Of a DNA stretch of 5,234 bases, positions 1 to 5,234 are shown one piece after another. Source of the stretch: Terriglobia bacterium (GTDB lineage: Bacteria > Acidobacteriota > Terriglobia > UBA7540); assembly GCA_022866195.1 (NCBI GenBank), contig JALHUF010000585.1:1-5234 (forward strand). Reading direction: 5' to 3'. The position numbers were made by a program, and so were the translations under genes. The notes below the pieces were generated by a model, which did no database searches, had not been told where the DNA came from, and saw only the letters and a program-made list of their open reading frames with translations. Each line of letters begins with the position of its first letter. Within the stretch, counting starts at the first letter, position 1.

Positions 1-115
1 GCAGAAAGCTGGTCGGCCCGAGGACGTCGCCGAAATGGTGCTCTATCTGGCCACTTACGGCGACTTCATCACCGGCCAGGTGTTCGCGGTGGACGGCGGC
101 AAATCCATTGCATGA
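1..115 (+). CDS. C-terminal end of a short-chain dehydrogenase/reductase (partial)
   Basis: Only the last 37 residues and the TGA stop (113-115) are present; the reading frame begins at base 2 and the gene starts left of the window. The visible protein contains AGRPEDVAEMVLYLA followed by DFITGQVFAVDGG. This is the usual C-terminal signature of classical SDR enzymes: a helix beginning R-P-E-D-V-A, then I-T-G-Q, then the final strand ending V-D-G-G. Such proteins are cytosolic NAD(P)H-dependent oxidoreductases of Rossmann fold, often FabG-like. The cofactor-binding glycine motif and the Tyr-x-x-x-Lys catalytic motif are outside the window, so substrate and subfamily cannot be assigned. The gene converges on the TgpA-like gene, with the four-helix-bundle cassette between them. 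A polypurine tract starts directly after its stop codon. Confidence 0.9.
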   Translation, partial: QKAGRPEDVAEMVLYLATYGDFITGQVFAVDGGKSIA

Positions 116-153
116 AGAAGGCAGAAGGCGGAAAGCGGAAGGCGGAAGGCAGG
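116..153 (+). repeat. Polypurine repeat, left arm
   Basis: Immediately after the SDR stop codon the plus strand is almost pure purine, built from degenerate GCRGAAG / GCGGAAAGC units. The segment 133-153 is the inverted partner of 749-769, with 19 of 21 positions matching by eye; the shared core reads aagcggaa..gc.gaaggcagg. Read on the opposite strand the tract gives peptide-like strings such as AFRLPLSAF. I recall such strings as spurious ORFs from similar tracts in other genomes, but I cannot check this here. It may be the end of a small mobile element or a 3' element of the preceding gene. Confidence 0.7.
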
Positions 154-169
154 CAATGGCAGGCAATGG
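149..169 (+). repeat. Tandem 10-bp direct repeat (two copies)
   Basis: The unit gcaggcaatg occurs twice back to back at 149-158 and 159-168, with the next base (G169) also matching. It directly follows the purine tract and starts inside its last bases. No ORF that I accept covers it. It is most simply a replication-slippage duplication at the inner edge of the left arm; binding-site function is possible but nothing else supports it. Confidence 0.75.
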
Positions 170-239
170 AATTCAGGCCACGCACTATCAGGGTATGACG
201 AGGAATACTGTGCGCCCTGCATGGGATGGGCGGCTAGTC

Positions 240-253
240 GGAGGCGGAAAGCC
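240..253 (+). promoter_or_regulatory. Repeat-embedded ribosome binding site of the four-helix-bundle gene
   Basis: GGAGG at 240-244 is the only good Shine-Dalgarno match ahead of the ATG at 257. Its spacing of 12 bases is longer than usual. The overlapping 11-mer aggcggaaagc (242-252) is identical to 126-136 in the left polypurine arm, so the site appears to be built from another copy of the repeat core. I found no convincing -35/-10 pair between 116 and 240. Confidence 0.5.
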
Positions 254-256
254 AAG

Positions 257-640
257 ATGTTCAGAGGGCATAGGGATCTGAGGGCCTTTCAACTTGCTTA
301 CAAGCTCGCGATGGAGATCTTCAACGAGACCAAAACCTTTCCCCAGGACGAGCGGTACTCTCTGACGAGCCAAATCCGCCGCTCGTCGCGAAGTGTAGCC
401 GCGAATATCGCAGAGGGTTTTCGCAAACGCCAGTACCCGAGCATGTTCGTCAGCAAACTGGCCGATGCTGATGCCGAGGCGACGGAGACACAGGTTTGGC
501 TCGACTTTTCCTGCGACTGTGGCTACCTGTCGCAAGAACACTACAGAGAGCTCACGACGCGGTACGAGGAAGTTGGTCGAATGTTGAGTCGAATGATGGC
601 AGATCCCGAGAAGTTTCTTCCAGCTTCGCCCCAAGCTTAA
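257..640 (+). CDS. Four-helix-bundle protein (23S rRNA intervening-sequence protein family)
   Basis: The 127-residue protein has the family's normal length and hallmarks. It opens with the usual F-R-x-x-x-D-L-x-x-F/W start at residues 2-11. It then has a helix leading to TFPQDERYSLTSQIRRSS (27-44) and the signature SVAANIAEGF (46-55). Two further helices follow, with the conserved D-x-G-Y-L turn at 87-91. ATG 257 is preferred over ATG 221 because the family begins just before this motif and a GGAGG lies upstream. Relatives are encoded in intervening sequences of 23S rRNA genes, as stand-alone genes, and as the Avd accessory protein of diversity-generating retroelements. They form basic multimeric helical bundles that may bind nucleic acid. 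No rRNA, reverse transcriptase or variable repeat is present here, so this is the stand-alone kind with unknown role. The gene looks less GC-rich than its neighbours and is bracketed by inverted polypurine arms, suggesting insertion between two convergent genes. Confidence 0.88.
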   Translation: MFRGHRDLRAFQLAYKLAMEIFNETKTFPQDERYSLTSQIRRSSRSVAANIAEGFRKRQYPSMFVSKLADADAEATETQVWLDFSCDCGYLSQEHYRELTTRYEEVGRMLSRMMADPEKFLPASPQA

Positions 641-748
641 GCCTTGAGCCGGCGCGGGTTTGCCTATGGCCGGCTAGCTGTGCCTTAGGCGTCTCTGGTT
701 CTGCCAAACCGCGCAGACTTCTCCCGGGCGTCCTTCTGCCGCCTGGCT

Positions 749-769
749 CCTGCCTTCTGCTTTCCGCTT
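749..769 (-). repeat. Polypurine repeat, right arm (inverted partner)
   Basis: On the minus strand this stretch is polypurine and matches 133-153 at 19 of 21 positions, so the two arms are inverted relative to each other. It overlaps the TAA stop codon (770-768) of the TgpA-like gene, so the purine tract begins exactly at that gene's end, just as the left arm begins at the SDR stop. The adjacent stretch 731-747 is also rich in tccttctgcc-like units. Between the four-helix-bundle stop (640) and this arm I see no gene, only a weak 7-bp inverted repeat (647-653 with 669-675). Confidence 0.7.
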
Positions 770-2978
770 ACCGCGTTCTGTTCTCCGCAATATCCTCTAG
801 GAGTGTGCGCAGGCGGGCCAGCGAGACGAGCGCCTGGCCGAAGCGTAGGGCGTTATAGAGGCGGGTGAATTCCAGGACGACCCAGCTTAGCGGCGTACCG
901 ACGAACGACAGGGCGAACTCGCGTGGCGTCTGGGAAGGGGGCTTGCGGTAGCCTTTTTTCTGCAAGGTTTTCAGGAAGCGGCTGTAAGTCAGGGTAGCTT
1001 CCTGCGGGCTGAGCGCGCGGTCGCGGCGGCGGAACTTCCACGCCCACAGAAAGCGCCACTCGGCGATGGAGCTACTCTTCTCCGCGGCCACCAGAGCAAT
1101 CAGAATCCCCACCATCAGGAGCAGCACCAGCAGCTTGTGCGACATCAGCCAGCCTTCGACGCGGTACGCCAGGCGGATGGCTTCACGCTGCCAGCGGCGG
1201 AGACGCTGCTGGAAGACTTGCTGGAACTGCCGGGAATCTCTCTCGACTTCCTGCGCCAGCCGGACCTGGTGCGCGAAATCATAATTGATGACCCATTCGC
1301 TCCAAAACAGGGCCAGCGCGTCGATGTAATCGTCAAACATCCCGGCGACGACAGGATTGGGGTCGGCCGGCGTGGGGTCGAAGGTCGTCCAACCGTAGTT
1401 GGGGAAGTAGACTTCCACCCAACTATGCGCGTCGCGCCCGCGTACGATGAGATCCTTGCCCACGCGATTGTAGGTCCCCGTCTGGAAGCCGTTCACGAGC
1501 CGGGAAGGAATTCCCTGGGTGCGCAGCATGAGCGCCATGGCGGCGGCGAAATACTCGCAGTAGCCGGCTTTTGCCTGGAAGAGGAAGCTGGCGATGGGAT
1601 CGCCGGGCTCGATGCCCACGGGGTCAAGCGTGTAGGTGAATTTGCTCCGCAGATATGTTTCGATGGCCAGGGCGCGGTCGTAGTTGTTGGTGGCGGAGCC
1701 GGTGATCTGCTGCGCGAGTTCGCCCACGCGCGGATCGAGATCGGGCAGCGTGAGATAGACGCGACGAATCTCCGCCGGGTAATCCATGGAAGCGCGGCGC
1801 AGGTCGTCGGGGTGCGGAAGGCCCGTATCCGAAAGCGCCTCGTAGCTGAAGGGGGAGTAGGCGTGGCCGGGATGGTGCAGGGAATCGGTCTGGTCGAGGG
1901 TGAGGCCGCGGATGCGCCCTGTGACCTCGCGCGGCACCGTGGCCACGAAGAGCACGTCGGTGGAAATGGGCGCGAGCAGCACCCGATAGCGCAAGGGACG
2001 CGGGCGCCGGTTCTGCCAGCCGTCCCAATGGGGCATGACATAGCGCTGAAAAGACGCGGGGGAGAGGAGAGTCTGGGCGGTGTTGTCGTTGAACCAATTC
2101 TTGCCGTCGAAGCTGGTCAGGCCTACGCCGCGCCACTTCACCCCCTGAAACAACCGCGGCTCGCCCTCCGTCATCACCCGCATGACGACGAAGTTCGAGC
2201 GCAGAATCTTGCGAATGTCGCCCAGGTTGACGCTGCCGGAAAACCCGCTGATGTTTTGCGCTTCCATGCCCAGGCTGGTCAAGTAGCCGGTGCGGTAGCG
2301 CGGGATGACGAAGAATAGAATCGACGCCAGCGCCGCGATGCCCAGCGCCAAGCCCACGGTGGCGGTGCTCAGGGCGCGTTCGATGGCCTTCCGGTTCTGG
2401 GCGGGCGTGCGGAAGGGGCCCTCGGGAGCGCGGGCCGCAGATTCGGCGGAGCGCTTGATCTCGTAACTGATGAACGTGGAAATGGAAAAAAGCATGTAGA
2501 AGGTGAAACCGACCAGGTAAGTTGTGCCGACGGTGAGGATGGCGCTGGCCAGCATCATCATGAAGGAGAGCATGGCGAGGTAGGCGTAATCGCGATAGGT
2601 GCGCGCCGAAAAAACCTTCACCACCGCGGTGAAAAGGACCAAGTGCACGGTGGCGGCGAGCATGCTGTCCATAAAACCCGGGCCCACGGAGAAGATCAGA
2701 AAGTCGAGTACGTAGAAGAAAAGGTAGAAGACCGAGAGGCGTGTCACCGTGCGCGGCGACAGGGAATAATCGGCTTCGCGCAGATAACTCCCCAGCCGGA
2801 CCAGCAGCGCGGCGGAAACCAGAACCACGGAAACCAAGTCCAGCCGGCCGCTGGTGGCCACGGTGAAGAAACCGGTCACCAGCATCAGCAGGAGCGAGGT
2901 CTCGAAGTAGCGCTCGACACTGATGTGCGCCTGCTTGTGGGCGAGTTCGGCGGGATCGGCTGCGGCTTTCTTGGCCAT
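768..2978 (-). CDS. TgpA-like membrane transglutaminase (DUF3488 / transglutaminase core / DUF4129)
   Basis: The 736-residue protein has the three-part plan of TgpA-type proteins. Residues 27-225 hold about seven hydrophobic segments (near 27-44, 46-63, 78-98, 104-122, 131-149, 151-173, 204-225), corresponding to DUF3488. A large domain predicted to be periplasmic follows. It contains the transglutaminase-like core with KAGYCEYFAAAMALMLRTQG around Cys474, RGRDAHSWVEVYFP around His518 and GWTTFDPTP around Asp534, so the catalytic triad is complete. One helix at 615-632 then leads into a cytoplasmic DUF4129-like tail with SRFLKTLQKKGYRKPPSQTPREFA. Related proteins are thought to act on envelope peptides or proteins; the substrate is unknown. 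Start ATG 2978 (MAKKAAADP) is chosen because further upstream the sequence is a palindrome and reads like non-coding DNA, but no good Shine-Dalgarno precedes it; ATG 3008 is the alternative. MoxR and DUF58 genes, frequent partners of this family, are not adjacent. The TAA stop lies in the right polypurine arm. Confidence 0.92.
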   Translation of the reverse strand: MAKKAAADPAELAHKQAHISVERYFETSLLLMLVTGFFTVATSGRLDLVSVVLVSAALLVRLGSYLREADYSLSPRTVTRLSVFYLFFYVLDFLIFSVGPGFMDSMLAATVHLVLFTAVVKVFSARTYRDYAYLAMLSFMMMLASAILTVGTTYLVGFTFYMLFSISTFISYEIKRSAESAARAPEGPFRTPAQNRKAIERALSTATVGLALGIAALASILFFVIPRYRTGYLTSLGMEAQNISGFSGSVNLGDIRKILRSNFVVMRVMTEGEPRLFQGVKWRGVGLTSFDGKNWFNDNTAQTLLSPASFQRYVMPHWDGWQNRRPRPLRYRVLLAPISTDVLFVATVPREVTGRIRGLTLDQTDSLHHPGHAYSPFSYEALSDTGLPHPDDLRRASMDYPAEIRRVYLTLPDLDPRVGELAQQITGSATNNYDRALAIETYLRSKFTYTLDPVGIEPGDPIASFLFQAKAGYCEYFAAAMALMLRTQGIPSRLVNGFQTGTYNRVGKDLIVRGRDAHSWVEVYFPNYGWTTFDPTPADPNPVVAGMFDDYIDALALFWSEWVINYDFAHQVRLAQEVERDSRQFQQVFQQRLRRWQREAIRLAYRVEGWLMSHKLLVLLLMVGILIALVAAEKSSSIAEWRFLWAWKFRRRDRALSPQEATLTYSRFLKTLQKKGYRKPPSQTPREFALSFVGTPLSWVVLEFTRLYNALRFGQALVSLARLRTLLEDIAENRTR

Positions 2979-2993
2979 GAGTGCGGGCGCCCG

Positions 2994-3012
2994 GGTGCCA
3001 GGCACCATTCTA
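2994..3012 (-). promoter_or_regulatory. Palindrome with adjacent -10-like box upstream of the TgpA-like gene
   Basis: Bases 2994-3006 form a perfect interrupted palindrome, ggtgcc-a-ggcacc. Directly upstream on the minus strand is TAGAAT (3012-3007), a 5-of-6 match to a sigma70 -10 box. A weak -35 candidate ccgaca (3033-3028) lies only 15 bases further upstream. If real, transcription would start within or next to the palindrome, about 20 bases before ATG 2978, which would suit an operator. The palindrome could instead be a dispersed repeat unrelated to regulation. This is inference from position and motif only. Confidence 0.3.
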
Positions 3013-3115
3013 ATGCAGATGTGCCGTTGTCGGTAGGGGAGGGCTTTGCTCTGGCGCGCGGACACGGTTCAGTGGCGTGGGATCCGTGGCGTTCCGGCCG
3101 GCCGCGAAAAATCGC

Positions 3116-3583
3116 TCAGGTGGCCTTCTTGAGGATGGCGATCTGGCCGGCGTGATAGAGGTCGTGCTGAACGACGCCGTGCAACATGACGTACAGGGAA
3201 TAATTCTTGGGATGAACCGTATCGTTCAGCCGCGCGTCGCTGAGCTGCGCAATTGCCTTGCAGAGTCGCTGATTCCCCTGCTTCAGAGACTCGAGTGTCC
3301 GTCGCCAGGCGGCTTCGCTGGTTTCTATGACGGGCGGCCAGTCCTGCGCGGGTGGGAGTTCGTCAATCACCTCTCCTTCCAGCCGCCGGTGGACCGCGGA
3401 CTCCCACGCGGCAAGATGATTCACGATTTCCCAAATGCTGTGCGCGGCGCGGAGAGGTTTTTTCGCGGCTTTCTCACTCGAGATGTCGGAGAGAATCTCT
3501 GCGAGCGCGGGTCCATGCCAGGCATTTCCTGTGAACGCCCGGCGCAGTTCATCCGCAATTCTTTCCACTTCGCGTGTAGGCAT
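3116..3583 (-). CDS. DinB-family (DinB/YfiT-like) metal-binding protein
   Basis: This 155-residue protein fits the length and pattern of the DinB/YfiT four-helix superfamily. The first conserved segment is HSIWEIVNHLAAWE (48-61), in which His56 matches the family's first metal-ligand histidine. The second is HGVVQHDLYHAGQIAILKK (135-153), in which His140 and His144 match the H-x-x-x-H/Y-H-x-G-Q-I signature. The three histidines normally bind a divalent metal, often nickel or zinc. Members include thiol-dependent S-transferases acting with bacillithiol, mycothiol or glutathione, and many uncharacterised damage- or stress-linked proteins; the exact reaction cannot be read from this sequence. 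It is cytosolic, with no signal peptide. ATG 3583 is well supported by an ideal Shine-Dalgarno; the longer upstream reading (to 3667) would run through that site and reads like non-coding DNA. The gene lies 137 bp ahead of the TgpA-like gene and is separated from the VWA gene by a terminator, so it probably has its own promoter, which I could not identify. Confidence 0.9.
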   Translation of the reverse strand: MPTREVERIADELRRAFTGNAWHGPALAEILSDISSEKAAKKPLRAAHSIWEIVNHLAAWESAVHRRLEGEVIDELPPAQDWPPVIETSEAAWRRTLESLKQGNQRLCKAIAQLSDARLNDTVHPKNYSLYVMLHGVVQHDLYHAGQIAILKKAT

Positions 3584-3589
3584 GTTGTT

Positions 3590-3597
3590 CCTCCTCC
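3590..3597 (-). promoter_or_regulatory. Strong Shine-Dalgarno of the DinB-family gene
   Basis: The minus strand reads GGAGGAGG (3597-3590) followed by six bases and then ATG at 3583. This is a near-ideal ribosome binding site and fixes the start codon of the DinB-family gene. It is much stronger than the site of the neighbouring TgpA-like gene. Confidence 0.85.
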
Positions 3598-3659
3598 GAT
3601 GCCCCAGATCGCCTCTGAGCAGAGTCTGTTCCGTTGCAGCATGGAAGCGGGGTCCTGCC

Positions 3660-3702
3660 GAAAACAATGAGGCGGCGGGCGAACGGTTCGCCCGCCGCCT
3701 CA
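3660..3702 (-). terminator. Rho-independent terminator after the VWA gene
   Basis: Bases 3668-3684 and 3686-3702 are perfect inverted complements: a 17-bp, very GC-rich stem around a single central base. In practice a loop of about 3-7 bases opens at the AAC-G-GTT centre. On the minus strand the stem is followed by the T-rich run attgttttc (3668-3660), as expected for an intrinsic terminator. It lies about 60 bases after the VWA stop codon (3763) and about 80 bases before the DinB start. It should therefore end VWA transcription and isolate the DinB-family gene. On the plus strand no T-run follows the stem, so it is probably one-directional. Confidence 0.85.
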
Positions 3703-3762
3703 GGGCATGTCTGCGCGGAAGCCGGCTGTTCCTTGCGAGCTGAACCTGTGTCGCGGCCCGGC

Positions 3763-5234
3763 CTAGTCCAGCGCGAATTCCACGCTGTGCACGGCAGAAA
3801 CCTGGCCGACAGCATCCCGCGCGCGCACGTCAAGCCTGTAGGTCCCTGGCTGCCAACGGTCCACCGGCAGGAGCCAACCCACAGGAATCACCAGATTCCC
3901 CGGCTCGATGTAAGGGTCGAGCGGAATGGTGTTGGAGGTGAAGATCTGCTGATTCGTCTTGCGGTCGATCAGGTTATACGTGATGCCCACCCGCGGGATG
4001 TTGGCGCTGAGCAGCAAGGGCTCGTAAACCTCGACGTAGAGGGCAACCTTCTCGTCTCGCCTGAAGCGATTGTTAGCAGAAGGTGACACTTCAATGCCTC
4101 CCGCCACGAGCGGCGTGCGCTCCTCGAGCAGCGCCGCATCCAGGCCGGCGGTAAATTGGGAGACGGGCTGCAACTTGTTGCTGAGGGCCACGCCGCTCAG
4201 GTGGAACTGCTTGCCGTCGAAGGGCTCGATGTTGAGCGGAATCTCGTACTTGCCGAATTTCTGCCCTCCCGCGCGCAACACGACCTTCAAGGTGTACTTT
4301 CCGGGCGCGATGTTGAAGGTGTTCTGGTAGGGGAAAGAACCCTTGGTGAGCTCTTTCATGTCTTTCTTCTCGAGGTCCAACGTGGCCGTGTCGCTGAAGC
4401 GCGCGGCGACCATCCCGTCTTCCCGGTAGGCGATGCCCAGCACGTGGACCGTCGAATGGAACTTTCCCTTCTCTTTTTCGAAGCTCAGGGCTTGGGCAGG
4501 GATCTCCAGTGCCAGATTGACCCGTGCCACGTTCGCGCCCGTGTAGAAATAGGGGGCGTTCAGGGCGATCGGGATCTCTCCGGGCTGCGAGCTGGCCGCC
4601 TGCTCTTCCAGGACTTTCCCTTCCGGCTTTCCGGCGAGGATGTCGGGGCCTTTCAGGTCGTAATACCCGTTCCGGCAGCGGATCTTAATGCCCTTGCGCT
4701 CCACCTTGACCTGGATGCGGTGGTAACTGCCGTCATGCGTCCGGTTGGGGGAAACGTAGGCCAGGACGTAGTATTCCTGGAGTTCCTTGCTGATTTTGTT
4801 GAGGCCCTCGAGGAAGTCGTTGGTGTTGAAGATGGTGAAGCCGCCGGTGCCTGTGGCCAGCGCGTAAAGCACCTGCTGATTGCTGGCAATGTTATCTAGC
4901 AGGGGCGGAATGATGGGGCGCGTGGGGTAGTTCTCATAGCCCCGCCGGTCGTTTCCATAGGGGTTGTTGCCAGTCGGGCCGGTGCGTCCGCCCCCGCCGC
5001 GCGCGCCACTTGGCGCATTGCCTCCGGTGGCCGGCGTGGTTCCACCACCCCGGCTGCCGCCTGTGCCGCCACCCGTAGCGCCTCCGGTGCCGCCCGTGCC
5101 GCCGCCGGAGGGGGTTGTACCTCCTCCGCTCCCGTGCGAGCCGCCGCCACCCGCCGTGCCTCCACCGCCGCCTGCGGTGCCCCCGCCGCCCGGCTGAGGT
5201 CGCTGAGCCAAAGGCTTCGGCAGGAACAGCCCAC
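3763..5234 (-). CDS. VWA-domain protein, VWFA-related Acidobacterial type (C-terminal part, 5' end outside window)
   Basis: The frame is open to the right edge, so the 489 visible residues are a C-terminal fragment; the in-frame TTG at 5211 is not a credible start. After a glycine-rich stretch comes the end of the VWA domain, coded at about 4657-4869: LYALATGTGGFTIFNTNDF, then KELQEYYVLAYVSP, then DGSYHRIQVKVERKG and RCRNGYYD. This order (T-G-G-x-x-x-x-N, Y-Y-V-L-x-Y, H-R-I-x-V-K-V, R-x-G-Y-Y) matches the VWFA-related Acidobacterial family (TIGR03436). The remaining roughly 300 residues look beta-rich, with phrases such as APGKYTLKVVLRAGG and QPGTYRLDVRARDAVG, suggesting Ig-like or carbohydrate-module-like sandwiches. 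No membrane anchor is visible at the C-terminus. The signal peptide and the metal-ion-dependent adhesion site, if present, lie outside the window. An exported adhesion or scaffold role is inferred from the family, not shown. Transcription ends at the hairpin about 60 bases downstream. Confidence 0.88.
   Translation of the reverse strand, partial: GLFLPKPLAQRPQPGGGGTAGGGGGTAGGGGSHGSGGGTTPSGGGTGGTGGATGGGTGGSRGGGTTPATGGNAPSGARGGGGRTGPTGNNPYGNDRRGYENYPTRPIIPPLLDNIASNQQVLYALATGTGGFTIFNTNDFLEGLNKISKELQEYYVLAYVSPNRTHDGSYHRIQVKVERKGIKIRCRNGYYDLKGPDILAGKPEGKVLEEQAASSQPGEIPIALNAPYFYTGANVARVNLALEIPAQALSFEKEKGKFHSTVHVLGIAYREDGMVAARFSDTATLDLEKKDMKELTKGSFPYQNTFNIAPGKYTLKVVLRAGGQKFGKYEIPLNIEPFDGKQFHLSGVALSNKLQPVSQFTAGLDAALLEERTPLVAGGIEVSPSANNRFRRDEKVALYVEVYEPLLLSANIPRVGITYNLIDRKTNQQIFTSNTIPLDPYIEPGNLVIPVGWLLPVDRWQPGTYRLDVRARDAVGQVSAVHSVEFALD
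4969..5190 (-). repeat. Glycine-rich low-complexity coding stretch inside the VWA protein
   Basis: These bases encode 74 residues, of which 41 are glycine by my count; most of the rest are Thr, Ser, Ala, Pro and Arg, with no Cys, Asp or Glu. The units are irregular blocks of GGGGTA, GGTGG and GGGTTP type rather than an exact tandem repeat. On the plus strand this appears as a C-rich gccgcc/cct run. It sits just before the final conserved part of the VWA domain, so it is most likely a flexible surface loop or linker. It stays in frame with conserved sequence downstream, which argues that it is really translated. Confidence 0.85.

Noticed and set aside
116..153. CRISPR-like short repeats.
   Set aside because: The units are adjacent, degenerate and without spacers; this is a low-complexity purine tract.
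188..634. Minus-strand open frame of 148 codons over the four-helix-bundle gene.
   Set aside because: The plus strand encodes a protein with clear family signatures; the antisense translation has none.
257..640. 23S rRNA intervening sequence or diversity-generating retroelement accessory gene (avd).
   Set aside because: No rRNA sequence flanks the gene. No reverse transcriptase, template repeat or variable repeat is present in the window.
647..675. Hairpin after the four-helix-bundle stop as a terminator.
   Set aside because: The stem is only 7 bp with a 15-base loop and no T-run follows it.
1137..2318. Long open frame of 393 codons on the plus strand.
   Set aside because: It lies codon-for-codon opposite the TgpA-like gene. 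Its openness only reflects the rarity of TTA, CTA and TCA codons in a GC-rich gene, and the translation shows no family motif, while the minus strand has a full catalytic triad.
3077..3670. Plus-strand open frame of 197 codons over the DinB-family gene.
   Set aside because: It overlaps the well-supported minus-strand gene with its ideal ribosome binding site, and its product has no recognisable motif.
4156..4899. Open frame of 247 codons on the plus strand.
   Set aside because: It is in exact codon register opposite the VWA gene and has no recognisable domain; it is the same antisense effect.
4965..5197. Proline-rich plus-strand open frame.
   Set aside because: It is the antisense reading of the glycine-rich part of the VWA gene, which stays in frame with conserved VWA sequence on the minus strand.

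Overview
The window is GC-rich and gene-dense. It most resembles an Acidobacteriota genome or metagenome contig. The main pointer is the partial gene at the right edge, whose C-terminal VWA signature matches the VWFA-related Acidobacterial family. GC-biased third codon positions and polypurine tracts placed straight after stop codons fit, but do not prove it. No rRNA, tRNA, CRISPR array, transposase or integrase is visible.

Layout from left to right. Positions 1-115 (+) hold the last 37 codons of a short-chain dehydrogenase/reductase (SDR). Positions 116-767 lie between two convergent stop codons. They hold a lone four-helix-bundle gene (257-640, +) of the 23S-rRNA-intervening-sequence protein family. 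This gene is bracketed by inverted polypurine/polypyrimidine arms that touch both neighbouring stop codons. Positions 768-2978 (-) encode a large membrane protein of the TgpA type: an N-terminal membrane block, a periplasmic transglutaminase core with a complete Cys-His-Asp triad, one more membrane helix and a DUF4129-like tail. Positions 3116-3583 (-) encode a DinB-family metal-binding helical-bundle protein with a very strong Shine-Dalgarno sequence. Positions 3668-3702 form a perfect 17-bp hairpin that terminates the gene to its right. Positions 3763-5234 (-) are the C-terminal part of a secreted-type VWA protein with a 74-residue glycine-rich stretch; its 5' end lies outside the window.

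The three minus-strand genes point the same way, but the hairpin separates the VWA gene from dinB. A 137-bp gap with a possible promoter separates dinB from the transglutaminase gene, so they need not form one operon. The TgpA-like gene has no MoxR or DUF58 gene beside it here, although that is its common setting. No clearly new system is proved. The most interesting structure is the repeat-bounded four-helix-bundle cassette at 116-769, which could be a small mobile or domesticated element and can be tested by genome comparison.
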